Source of the DNA: Symsagittifera roscoffensis
Taxonomy: Eukaryota > Xenacoelomorpha > Acoela > Convolutidae
NCBI RefSeq assembly: GCF_963678635.1
Contig: NC_087069.1
Coordinates: 8,878,633-8,942,632, forward strand
Reading direction: 5' to 3'
Length of the DNA stretch: 64,000 nt
Within the stretch, counting starts at the first letter, position 1. Each line of letters starts with the position of its first letter. Shown here piece after piece: positions 53,655-64,000 of this stretch. The position numbers and the translations under genes were made by a program. The notes beneath the pieces are model-generated. The model had not been told where the DNA came from, ran no database searches, and was given only the letters and a program-made list of their open reading frames with translations.

Positions 53655-54290
53655 AGGGTTGAAGTTTCTCTTGGGCGTCAATCTATTTTTATTTTGAGGG
53701 TGTAAAATTTTAGTATTCGGCTCCAATCTATGCTAATTTTGAGAGAGTAAAATTTTTCTTTTCGGTGTCAAGCTGTACTATTTTTTTGACGTTAAAGTTG
53801 TTTATTCGGCAACATTGTGTATTATTTGTGTGGTTAAAACTTTTCTATGCATCGCCTATCTGTACTTATTTTGAGGGTAAATTTTTTTCCGGGGCCAATC
53901 TGTTTTAATTTGGAGGTTTAACAATTTTTCTAATCGGCGTCAATCTGTATTTTTTTGACGGTTAAATTTTTTATTCGGCAACAATCATTACTATTTGTGG
54001 GGTCAAGACATTTTTATTCAACGCCAAGCTTTACTAATTTTGAGGGAACTTATGTTTATCTGGCGCAGTTTTTCTATTCGGCGTCAATCCGTATTATTCT
54101 TTGGCGGTTAAATATTTTATTCGGCAGCAATCTGTAGTAATTGTGGGGCTAAAACTTTTCTATTCATCGCCAATCTGCACTAATTTTGAGGGTAATTTCT
54201 TTTCGGTCCGGCGCCAATCTGTCCAAGTTTTGAGGGTTGAAGTTTTTCTTTTTGTCGCCAATCTGTACTACTTTTGAGGGGTATAACGGA
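53655..54290 (+). repeat. Minisatellite with three-unit higher-order structure
   Basis: Diverged ~50-57-bp units of three types follow each other: type 1 CGGCGTCAATCTGTA with TTTTTGACGGTTAAA; type 2 CGGCAACAATCTGTA with TTGTGGGGTTAAAAC; type 3 CGCCAATCTGTACTAA with TTTTGAGGG. The triplet recurs about every 146-163 bp (type 2 near 53,809, 53,972 and 54,118). Small ORFs here reflect the repeat. Confidence 0.75.
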
Positions 54291-54985
54291 TTTTACTATA
54301 TTAGGGTTTTTGTGTTCCGATGAGCTGGGAAAATCAATTTGGTCAAACTAATAAAAACGTCAAAACGTTCATATTTTTTTACAAATCGGCACCCTGAGAA
54401 AATCCCGTATATCGGCTAGTATATGCAGAAATACCTTGAAATAGTGAATCTAAACTGAATTCAACTTATTTCCATAAAGACCTTTGTCTGGGTTGTACCT
54501 GATAAACATTGTTACATCTTTGTTTTATTTGTGCAAATTAATGACAGATTCATGATTAAAAGGAATGTTTTGATAAAGAAGACGGAGTTTTCGATTTATG
54601 TTATTTTTTTTAAACAAGAAAACGGTTTTGCAATGCTGGTTCTTTGTTTTTGAAGTGAAAAATTGACATAAGAAAGACAGTTGGGTAAAAGCAGATATTA
54701 TTGATACAAAATGGTACACACGCATCCAACTGTTATACAAACTATCAACGGCATTTCTGCAGTTTTGATCATTCATGTTTTGATGGACAAAAAATCAACA
54801 CCTTTTCAGTAACATTTTTGAATTCATACTATAAGTCAGGTTTTTTGTAACATTTAGCTGGCAGCATTTTTTGTATCATTTGATGAAGTTAATTTAACGA
54901 GTTGAAGGACGTGCTAGTAATGATTTTTAAGTTGGAAAATGTTTGTAATCAGGGTTTTAATTGGTATTATTGGTTTAATCAGCTA

Positions 54986-55542
54986 CCCGCACTGACAAAA
55001 ATGGTTTCGGATTGATTAAAATGGTTTTAAATCGATCCAAATTGATTAACATTGTACATTTTAGGAATCAAATCTTAATTCCATCGGAATCTTGCCAAAA
55101 ATCATTTAAATCCATTTTAAAAGACTGATCGATTTTAGTATCTGAAATCAATTTAAGCAAAAAATCTATGTAACAAATCAAAAAATAGTCTATATAAATC
55201 AGATGGCAACTTAAATAATTCTAAACTGGATTGAAATTTGATTTTTTTAAATATAGTACCAGACGCTATGGATGTAAAATTAAAAATGATTGGCATTGAA
55301 TAAATGCAACAAAAACTCAAAAGTAATGCGATAAATTAATTCGAAAAAAATGATATAAATCCGTTTCAATCCCCCTAAAAACAAAAACTGAATTTGGGTC
55401 GATTTGGATCAATTTTTTTTAGCTTGGACTTCATATCAATTTAAATCGATTTTGAATTGATCCAAATCAATCTTAATCCTTTTTTTTATTTAGTCTACAT
55501 ACTTCAGGTAAAATCGATCTTAATCCATTTTGTCAGTGCGGG
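54986..55542. mobile_element. 557-bp MITE with CCCGCACTGAC inverted ends and TA target duplication
   Basis: Ends CCCGCACTGACAAAAATGG and CCATTTTGTCAGTGCGGG are inverted and flanked by TA on both sides. The interior is made of many AAATCGATTTA/AATTGATCC-like half-palindromes and has no ORF. A TA duplication suggests Tc1/mariner-type mobilisation, though the ends are not a family I can name. Confidence 0.8.
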
Positions 55543-56330
55543 TAAGCTCTAGCGCTAATTAGCAACTTAAAGAGACAATTAGACGTTCTACGGCGTAGGA
55601 AGTGGTTATTGGACTTGTATAAACACTTCCATTTAGGAGTTGTTTCAGAGCATTTGGTATATTAATTTGCAAAATCATTTTTGGTTTTTTACGCGATACT
55701 CTTGAAATTCCTTAAAAATAACCTAGCAAGAAATTTTATGTTATTTCATTCTTTATTAATTCATTTCTTAGGTTTTGCCATGAAATAACATCTTTTTTTT
55801 CTACTCTTAAATTGGTTCTATCTCTATCTGTCTTACGATATCGGATGTTTGGTATTTAGAATTACTTGAAAGCTTCTCTCTTTTAATTCCTGACTCTAAT
55901 TATCATATTAGAACTGATATTTTGGCAAGCACAGATAATTTTTAAGTTCTTATTCACTCAGTAGAATCTCTAAGAAGGTACTCAATGATTGAACGGCTCG
56001 GTTTTGTTCCTATTAAAGCACTAATTTAACGGTTAATTCTGTAAATTTTTTGTGCCTAAAACAAGTTTTTTTTGGCTATTTCTTTTTTTCAAATTTATTG
56101 AGCTAAAATTGTCGTTTTTGTGCCTTTGTTGCGTATTGCACCTTGGCTTGTGTCCAAATGCTTGTTTTTTATCTTAGCAAAATCAAAATCAGTTCAAGCT
56201 TTGGAAAAAACCTGAATTGAAAGATTATTATAAGATGGAAAGTCATTTTTCTATAACAAAATACTGGCGGGCTAGTACAGTTTACTCCTTTTTTTCTTTT
56301 TTTTTTTAATTTTTTTTATTCCGTTTCTTC
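55543..56330. other. No gene recognised
   Basis: AT-rich spacer upstream of the ING3-type gene. T-rich runs near 56,290-56,330. Confidence 0.5.
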
Positions 56331-56439
56331 TTCGGTGGTGAGTGTGCTTGAGAGGAGAGATAGATTATTTATTTGAGGTTGAGTTAGAGCTGACCTTATC
56401 ATGATGAGCTCATTGAGCTTTGATCTTGCAAGCACTCAT

Positions 56440-56540
56440 TTTGCAAAATGCAGAACACATGCGATTTGAACTCACAAACGTATGATTGCTGGGCGCTGCA
56501 ACAACCGGATGCGCCACAGCTCTGCCCACAGCACTGCTGT
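56440..56540 (-). repeat. tRNA-like SINE block
   Basis: On the minus strand: A box AGCTGTGGCGCATCCGGTTG, B box GAGTTCAAATCG. It begins CTGTGGGCAGAGCTG. Confidence 0.6.
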
Positions 56541-56896
56541 TTTTTAAAGAATTTTGAGCTGGGTCAGATTTGTTAAAGATATTATAATGACTTTAAATTC
56601 CAAAGCGAAATTCAAAATTTTGTAAGAATCTTCTAAGACTCTTGAGATTTTGAACTGGTGCTTACATGATGTAAAATTTTTCTAAATATCGAATTCTTTC
56701 TTATAAGATTTATGATTCCTATACGGTTTCTAGTGGCACTATCTCCTAGAAATAAATTCTAACATCATTTAAGCATCAATTCAAAATCTCAGAAGAATCT
56801 CGAATTTTCGAATTGCACTACTAGCTGGGCTACAGTTAAACCCGTGCGCTTCTCTTTCAGTTGTAAGTGAGCATGATATAAGGAGAGAGAAGAGAG

Positions 56897-58217
56897 ATGT
56901 TGTATCTGGAGGACTTCCTGGAGCTGATCGAGACTCTCCCGAATGAGGTGAGGGACAAGTGCACAACTGTGAGGGAGTTGGACCTCTCAGTGCAGAATCA
57001 GGTGGAGCTGCTGCAGAAGAAGATGCAGTCCATCAGTGGAGGCACAGGGGGAGGGGGAGGCACAACTAGTGGTGGCAGTGGAACTAAGGTCGGCCGGTTT
57101 TAATTGCTGGGGGGAAAGTTTTACTAATTTAATGCAAACTAGTTTTTTTTGCGTATAAAATGCGAAATTTGTTTTATAATTTTGGGTATAATTTTTATAG
57201 TAAAAATTTCGATGGGGTCATTTTGTAGTAATTAATATTCTAGGGGTGAGGTCTATGATAAAGTCTATGTGTTGCTGTGTGTGTATGTTTTGCTGTGTGT
57301 GTATGTTTTGCTGTGTGTGTATGTGTGTGTGTGTGTATGTGGGGGGAGGGGGGTGGTCCCGACAATTAAGTAGTGCAGAGTACAGTGCATTGGGGATCAT
57401 GATGAGAGTGGTGAGCTCGGATTGGTGTAAAATATGTTTCTTTAACTACAATGTTTTAGTTTTATAGTTAACCAGAAATTTTAGTTAATTTTTAGTTAAT
57501 GATTTAGTTAACCAGAACCCTAAAATGAAGGTTAACTGTTTAAGGTTAACTAAGCTATGGTTATCTTACAAGAGCTCACATTGCGCCACAATTTGAACAA
57601 TGTTTGACTGAAATTAATTAAGTTTACATTTGTTTCTAGTCGTCCCAAGCGGGCGGAGGTGTGAACAAACAACAGCAGCAGCAGGAGGTGGACATTGAGG
57701 AGAAGAAGAGGGTGTTGGAGGAAGTGGAGCGAGGCTACAGGGGGGCTCTAGTGGATGCGGGGGAGAAAGTGAGTGTGGTGGGACAGCTGTTCCATCTAGT
57801 CGAGAGATACTCCAGAAGACTCGACCAGGTTCATTCACTTCAACTATTTGTTGCTTCTTACACTTGCGAAGCAATGGATAAAAATGAGTTTTCACAGATT
57901 TCTTATATTTGATTGATTAGTGAAAAAGATGGAGAAACCAATTCAATTGATCAACCTAAGTTTTAAATAACAGACTTTTAGCCTCCCTATTGGCTTTTTT
58001 CGACCTGTTTGTAGTTACAATTTAGGTTTAAAATATACTTTTTGAGGGCATATTTTGGTTAAAGTATTGACAGCGTGTGTGTTGTGAATAATTGTTTTTT
58101 TTTGCTCTAGGATCTGAACAAATTCAAGTGGGAGCTGGAGGCGGACAATGCAGGCATCACTCAGATCCTGGAGGCCAAAGTATCCCGCCAATTGGCCGAG
58201 GAGGAGGCACTGTCCAA
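56897..58217 (+). CDS. ING3: ING3-type chromatin subunit, exons 1-3
   Basis: Exons 56897-57088, 57640-57828 and 58111-58217 join in frame through GT-AG introns. ING3 is a subunit of the NuA4/TIP60 histone acetyltransferase complex in the nucleus and reads H3K4me3 through a C-terminal PHD finger. The N-terminal ING domain is plain: MLYLEDFLELIETLP, RELDLSVQNQVELLQKKM, then after a Gly/Ser/Gln insertion YRGALVDAGEKVSVVGQLF, RRLDQ and WELEADNAGITQILE, matching ING3 better than ING1/2/4/5. The start MLYLED is the usual ING3 start. A Gly/Ser-rich then poly-Gln linker (GGTGGGGG, NKQQQQQE) between the two helices is unusual. Exon 3 ends in phase 2 before GTGAGC. The PHD finger is not in the window. 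Confidence 0.9.
57258..57345 (+). repeat. TG-rich tandem repeat in ING3 intron 1
   Basis: GCTGTGTGTGTATGTTTT repeated three times, then (TG)n and a G run. Confidence 0.9.
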
Positions 58218-58619
58218 GTGAGCCTAAATTAAGACAATTTATTCCCGAAGGAAAGGATGAACAAATGAGCTTACTTTTTTAAGCTATTCCAGGATAACCG
58301 CTCTTATGCCCCCTTTATTAAGATTTAAATGCATTTTTTGTTTTTTTTTTCTGGGACGGCAATGGTTGCATCACTCATTGGATAACAAACATCGGTAATG
58401 GTATGTATCGAAGTATGGACCTTTGCCTACTTCACAGATGCTCTGCTCAACGAACATAAGCCAAAGATTCGTTACAAACAACTAATCAGTCATAAAAATA
58501 AATGAAATTATTATGATCATTTATTTAAGAAGAAAAGGACCAACATAAGAGCTGTACAGCTCACCACGGGAAGCCCCTGTTGTTCCATGCTTAAGAACTA
58601 CATGCATTTATTTTGGTTT

Positions 58620-58741
58620 TTCTTCTGGTAATGTTGCCTCGCCCTTAAACATCGAGCACGGATCATGGTGGGCCTCGAACATCCGACCTGTCGTTTGAGA
58701 GGCGGAGACATAACCACTTCACCAACGCTGCCCAAGTGCTC
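58620..58741 (-). repeat. tRNA-derived SINE block in ING3 intron
   Basis: On the minus strand: A box GTTGGTGAAGTGGTTATG and B box GATGTTCGAGGCCC, correctly spaced. It begins GGGCAGCG. Confidence 0.7.
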
Positions 58742-59777
58742 CTGGTCGATGTTTTGTTAGCAATACAACTCAGGCTAATTTTTACTCCTTTTAAGATTTT
58801 TTCAGAAATTAGAGATGCACTAGTGGACAAAATTGAGCGCAAAAAGGGTTTTGTTCTCTTGAGAGCATGTTGTCGACTAAATTAATTTGCACAACTTTTA
58901 CTTCGATTTTGAACTAAATACTAACAAAGACTGAGATCAAATTATCAGAATTACCATTAAGGAAATTACTAAAAGTTGATTTCGGCGACTTAATTTATTC
59001 TGTTTGAAAATGCCAGCTCGCTTTCTGCACTAAATTTTGCATCGAAAAGATAATTTCCTTGAATATGCGAAGGAAAAAATGTTTTTATGACATGCTCAAA
59101 AAATTGAATTGTTCAGCGTCAAACTTTATCTAAACTAGGAAGTTCATTGCATTTTATGCGGATTAAATTACTCTACGCAGATAGGGAAAAAACTGGCAGT
59201 TTCATACCCGGAATAAAATGGTCAGTCTTTGAAACCAAATTGTCATAAATTCATTGATGTTAGCTCTGATCATTCGCTCTAGCTCAGTCTATGTAATCAT
59301 ATTGTAAGTTTACAAAGGGATGGTAAACTCGGTTCATCGTAAGCATTTATCTTCAAAACAAGCGAACTTTGCAAACTTTCTAATAAAATCAAAAATTTAT
59401 GGAATGCGAAACGGCTCCATTATGGCGAATAAATCTGAAACAATGAGCTGAGAAAAAAGAAAGAAGTACTCTTTGATGACGGGTAGTGCTACATCTGGTG
59501 GCGTTGGTCCTTCTAGGATTTGAGATTTGGCTTCGGGGCTCCTGAACGACCCTTTTTTTCAAAAGGTTTAACAACCAGTAAGAATGCAGTAAGTTTACAT
59601 TGCAAAAGAATGTAAGCAATTTTCGCACGCATAGAGTTGCATTTGGTGAAAAGAAATGGATTTATTCGAATATTTGTTTTTCTTTCGAGATACTAGAACA
59701 GGTTTCATTTTGGGGTTAAGGGTTGAGAGTGTCCAATAGATTCCTGGTTTCAAGCATGCAACGGGAACGTTTTCAGG
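58742..59777. other. Probable ING3 intron, no exon found
   Basis: An exon starting with one base is expected between exon 3 (phase 2) and the Ser-rich candidate at 59,778 (phase 0). I could not find it by eye: the acceptor at ~58,805 gives an immediate stop. Confidence 0.45.
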
Positions 59778-59981
59778 GTCAATATGTTTTAAGGTACGCG
59801 CAACTTGGTGCAGCGGCTTCTTCTACTTCATCTTCTTTTGTGACCACTGACAATGTGACTTCATCAGACTTGAACAACGGAACAGGAGGCTCATCATCAT
59901 CATCATCATCCCTCAAAATCAACTCAAGGTTACAACAGCAGGGTCACAATAAAAACAGCAGACACAGTTCATCAATCAAAA
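59778..59981 (+). CDS. Candidate ING3 Ser/Thr-rich exon
   Basis: Acceptor GAACGTTTTCAG, 68 open codons and donor GTGAGA. The frame reads QYVLRYAQLGAAASSTSSSF, TTDNVTSSDLNNGTGG, seven Ser, then a basic tail. A disordered Ser-rich region with basic residues lies between the ING domain and PHD finger in ING3, so the position fits. The phase does not match exon 3 directly, so a missing exon or a different acceptor is needed. It could also be an unrelated open stretch caused by a (TCA)n run. Confidence 0.45.
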
Positions 59982-60299
59982 GTGAGATTTTCTGGTTAAG
60001 TGTTAATGAGCGTGGTGGAGACTCTTATTTATGCGTGTTGGTTATTTCAAATCAAATGCTTAAAAATCAAAAAATTCTGGTTTCGAACATAGATTTAGTT
60101 TTGAGAATCGAGTTTATTGACATTTTCCAAATGTCTGTGGGGCTAGGTTTAATGTTACTTCAGAAAATTTTCAAATCTTACGAAAGATATTAGGGAACCG
60201 TCTTTGAATCGCAATTATAATTTTCCTTCTATCATTTTTTCGATAGTTTTTTGGATGTTTACACTAGCCAGCTTGTGAGCGTTAGTGCATTAAACCGAA

Positions 60300-60510
60300 C
60301 CTTCTTTTTTTCTAACCTAACTCGCAAATAAAAGTGTTCACTTATTTGGTGGCACTTTTGCTGTAATCACGATCTGTAGCATTGGAAATTTAATAGCATC
60401 TGTTATCTGCTTTATTGCGGCTAGTATTTGTGAGTTAGTAAGAATCCGTGGCTGAGTGTTTAGTGCGTGAGACTCATAAACTCTAGCTGGCAGATCGAAT
60501 CCGAGACATA
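60300..60510 (+). repeat. SINE-like repeat with tRNA block
   Basis: TCTAACCTAACTCGCAAATAAAAG and TTGGTGGCACTTTTGCTG resemble 9,830-9,900. The tRNA-like part has A box CCGTGGCTGAGTG and B box GGCAGATCGAATCCG. Confidence 0.65.
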
Positions 60511-60519
60511 GCCGAATTT

Positions 60520-61300
60520 TTACTACATCATACAAGCTAAAACGCTCAAATTAAAATAAAACTACCTTTCAGATCATTTTAGGATTTAATTAATTTTTCA
60601 AATATTTTAATTGAAAAAATTTTGAGTTTTTTGGGTTTGTGGTTTTTGTCCTAGATTCTGTCGGCTAGATTCTGTCGGCTCGTTTTTTCCCCCAAATGCG
60701 TTTTGTATTGTGTTACGCTTCTCAACGAATTGTTTTCCATTGCTTGGTTTTTTTTATTCAAACTTTTTTATAAATGAAAGTTGTTCGGTAGCTAGTAAAT
60801 TTACCAAATCTGATTATAAATAATTTAATTCAATTTTTTTGGTTAAACCAAATTTTTTTCCAAGCTAAGTCGCAATTAAAAGTACTTTTTTTTGTTTCTG
60901 GTTAACGTTCGTTCGATAGCATTATAGTTTTGTTTCTGGCTCTTTGATGATTTGCTTCTGTTTGATACAAAAAAAAACAGACCATATGAAATTGTAAGCT
61001 TGAGAAACTTATGGACATTTTTGTACTTTCCGCAAAAGTTACAGTTTTTTTGAGATTTAGTTTACTGATTTTCAATAAATTGTCAATAGATAGACTGGCT
61101 ACTCCCTCCAGTGCTTAGATAGTCGAGTTGACTCTTCTGTTCTTCACTGGGCGTCCTACGAACTTAGAAATTTTCTATGGGAGGGAATTTGTGACGGAAT
61201 TTTTATTTGATTTTTTTTCTCGGAAGCTACTATGACAAGTTTGAGATTGAAAATTTAATCAGAAGAGCTTATTTTGGGTGTATCACTTGCATAAATGCTT
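60520..61300. other. No gene recognised
   Basis: AT-rich. A fragment at 60,855 (AGCTAAGTCGCAATTAAAAGT) is related to the previous repeat. Confidence 0.5.
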
Positions 61301-61309
61301 AAACAGCGG

Positions 61310-61560
61310 GAATTCTGAGAAAAAACCTGATCGAATTCTAGTTTTGAAAGTGGATTATAATTTTAAGATTTCCCAGCGGCACAAAACATTCAAGATTGAT
61401 CCAGTTGTTCTAAATTAAGTTAACACTTTTTATTTACACTTTTCAACTTCAGTGTTTGCCAATTGCTAAGCGTTCGTGGCCGAGAGGGCAGGGCGTGAGT
61501 CGTCACTTGAACTCAGAGGTTCAAAGACCCTACATAGCAAAGTTTTACTAATTTGAGGCT
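61310..61560 (+). repeat. Composite repeat with tRNA-like SINE block
   Basis: TCGAATTCTAGTTTTGAAAGT and ATTTCCCAGCGGC match the 39.6-kb copy. The tRNA-like block (61,471-61,530) has TTCGTGGCCGAGAGGGCAGG and AGAGGTTCAAAGACC, like 40,088-40,152. Confidence 0.65.
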
Positions 61561-62099
61561 TATTTCTATTTTTTTAATTTAAGTTGATAAAGCTGCTTTT
61601 TTAACGCACTATCGCTAGTTTTTGCGTCGCCTATGTGTTGAGATATTTGTTAGTATTTTTGTCAAAAACTGAAAACTGTTTTTCTAAAAGAATTTAGATT
61701 AGAACACCAAATTTGAGGCTTAATTTGGGATCTCATATCACATTCCTGCTAGCAATAGATCACCAAAAATTACTTATTTTTCGACTGTTTGTAACACAAA
61801 ATCATTCCTAAAAAGCGTTAAAGTTTTGATTTCTCAAAAATCAAGATATCAGAGAGCCCCATTTTCAATATAGCCATGTATACTAATTTAAAATGCTTGA
61901 TTTAACCGAAATAAGGGTTATGCATGTGCTCAAAATCAAACTTTTGTTGACTGCTTGTTTGCGCGTTTATTCTCAGAATCGTTTGATCAAATGATGAAAA
62001 ACGTTCAAACAAAGCGTAGAAATTGTAACAAACACCTATTCGCCTAATGCTTTGTGCAGCAAACTGAACGCAAAATTGACAGTATGCATTAAAAATACT
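61561..62099. other. No gene recognised
   Basis: AT-rich intron-like DNA. Confidence 0.5.
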
Positions 62100-62150
62100 C
62101 TCCCTGAGGTCTAGTGGTGAGCGCGCTACGCCCGATAACTGTCTGGCTTT
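62100..62150 (+). repeat. Possible tRNA-like SINE start
   Basis: TCCCTGAGGTCTAGTGGTGAG resembles a tRNA 5' end with A box. No clear B box follows, so this is weak. Confidence 0.35.
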
Positions 62151-63509
62151 TCCATGAAACGCTCTCGTCTTGTTGCTTGCAAACTTGCATCATGAATCAA
62201 CCGGATTGCATTTTCTGTTGATTTTGTATTCGGTCAGTTATGATTTGAAGGCTCTAAATTTAGTTTTGAGTTTTCTTAATTTTTAGCGATTTTTTTTTTC
62301 AGATTTTTGAATATTCAATTCTGATTGGCTAGTATTAGCTTTTTCAAGTTTGATTGCTCTATCGTAAGGGATACGAACCTCATTTGCTCTGGATTAGAAA
62401 AGCGAATTAGGTTAAGTTTTTTTCGGTTGGTGTATTACCACTCCAGAAAGCTTTTCTCAAACCACAGCCAAAAGACTCTAAGAATCAGTGTCGGCCAATA
62501 TATTACGAAGTTTGTTTCATTATACCAGGACAATTCGGTAAATTTGTCATGCTCAGTTTTCAATAATGCTTACGTTACATTATTTTTTTCAAACGGGGCT
62601 CAAATTATACTCTGAAAAGAGAAAATTGCTTGAAGTGAAAAATCGTCGTTCAGTTTTTTTTTATTTAGCAGCCAGAAAGCTTAGCTGAATATTTAAGTAC
62701 ACATTATAAGTGGCAAGTTCATTTTTTCACGCAAAATTTTGAAATTTTTATGAGTTTGAGCTATCTGCTGAAATCAGTTCGCTGTTTTTTTCGTCCTGAA
62801 AATAGTCAGATTAGATTAAGCATGCTTTCAGAACTTAAGTGTTTTTCATTTATCAGTGTAATTTAATACGGTGCACGTGAACCGAATTTTAATTTGCTTG
62901 TTCTAACAGTGAATCGAGTTTTGACTGGGTCACTAATTGTGATCAATAGATTTCAACGCTTAATTGGGCTTAAGTCGTTGAGTATTTATTCACTTCGTTG
63001 ATTTTGAAAGAAACTCTCAAATAATCTGTGATCGTGTGGCTTATCGTCACAACTTCTCAATTAAAAAATGTCTTGTTTCTTTTCTAGTTGAGCGTCAATT
63101 TAAAGCAAACGCGACAAGTAAGACTTTCCAGGCAGGAACTGAATTTTAAGTGGGTTACTTTTACTGATCGTCGAAGGGAGTGATCAATACAGGAACAAGC
63201 TAATTTGAGTTTTGAAGTTCATCATTAGAGAAATTGATTTTCAAAGGAGATCTCGAAATGTTTTCCGTTTTGACTTTGTGACGTAGTTATCTTTTCGTCA
63301 ATATCGTAATTGAGTTTCGATTGCTCGTTCATTCTGTACTTAATTCGAAGCAACTTGCAACTTCGTGAAAATAATCGATTTAAAGTTAGGATTTTGCTGG
63401 ATTCTTTGAAAAGTCTTTTTTTTGTTAGTTTAGTTTTTTTAATTGAAGTTGAAAAGGAAGCAAAAACAGGAAACACTTTTTGGTTCAAAAGATCTACGGT
63501 TTTTCTCGG
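62151..63509. other. No gene recognised
   Basis: AT-rich. The 96-aa and 112-aa ORFs here have no splice or homology support. Confidence 0.5.
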
Positions 63510-63600
63510 CAGGGGCGGATTTAGGGGGACTCGATTCCCGCAGGGATTCAACCCCCTGACCACCCAAAGGGACCTTAGGGTACTATTTTACGACCGCCAT
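63510..63600 (+). mobile_element. hAT-like transposon terminus fragment
   Basis: CAGGGGCGGATTTAGGGGG is the form of terminal sequence seen in many hAT-derived elements (CAGxGGCGGAT). The opposite end is not evident in the window. A related GGTGGATTTAGGGG is at 53,098. Confidence 0.55.
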
Positions 63601-64000
63601 TTTCGGACAATTTTTCGTTCCTTTGAGTTCATTGAATTTATTCCGTTTCTTCAAGTTTATTGACTTTTTACATTTTTGGCCATGTTTGCAGGAGTTAGCT
63701 TGAACTTTTCAGCGAAATGACTATTTATTTTAAAGGCCACTTTTTATTTTTGTATGACCTGCTCAAAGATTATATGTCAAAAAATAATCAACATTTTTTC
63801 CTCAATGCACCAAAGCTCGCCTTTGTAAAAAGAGAAATTCGGAAAACGTCAATTTTGCATGGATTGAATAAATTCAATTTTTTTTTACTTGTCTGACAGG
63901 TCAAAAACAATTGATATTTAAATTTGGAAAGTATGTCTTTTTTTAACATAGATGATTTTCTCAGATGCGTTTGGAATCGGTTTATTTCTCAGGCTTCCTA

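Overview
This window looks like nuclear DNA from an AT-rich, repeat-dense invertebrate animal genome. The evidence is split coding exons with GT-AG introns, long AT-rich introns, several tRNA-derived SINE families, MITEs, a LINE fragment, a large LTR element, and metazoan-type genes (ceramide synthase, ING3-type chromatin subunit, B-box proteins). I see no operons, bacterial promoters or CRISPR arrays. I cannot name the species.

Layout. 1-2,000: diverged ~165-bp repeats around a decayed B-box gene remnant. 2,780-8,800: an intact two-B-box gene (3,201-4,343), a second remnant (6,273-6,632), a broken B-box pseudogene (7,007-8,590), and an antisense fragment of a neighbouring gene (8,636-8,795). 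8,800-14,930: SINEs, short tandem repeats and a possible old LTR. 14,933-24,928: a 9.4-kb LTR element, 15,245-24,619, flanked by two ~309-bp direct copies of host sequence. 24,815-33,362: a multi-exon minus-strand gene for a disordered, basic, coiled-coil-containing protein. One of its introns encloses a complete B-box gene on the opposite strand (29,853-31,427). Its next intron toward lower coordinates was invaded by the LTR element. 33,400-49,100: almost only repeats (three or more dispersed families, a Mutator-like nested MITE, a LINE reverse transcriptase fragment). 49,169-50,899: a three-exon ceramide synthase. 51,000-56,900: repeats, including a 557-bp TA-flanked MITE and a minisatellite with higher-order structure. 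56,897-about 59,981: the first exons of an ING3-type gene, whose PHD finger must lie past the right edge. 60,000-64,000: SINEs and unassigned intron-like DNA.

The most unusual object is the LTR element. Its 4.6-kb interior has no recognisable gag, reverse transcriptase, RNase H or integrase. It encodes, on the minus strand, at least five tandem divergent retropepsin-like modules spaced about 350-725 bp apart, separated by charged linkers and linked across three frames. The catalytic Asp-Thr-Gly is altered in every module where that region can be read. The flanking direct repeats begin and end at, or within 2 bases of, the element ends, so they look like a target-site duplication about 60 times longer than normal.

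All intron-exon structures, repeat boundaries and family assignments were read by eye. No alignment or database search was run.
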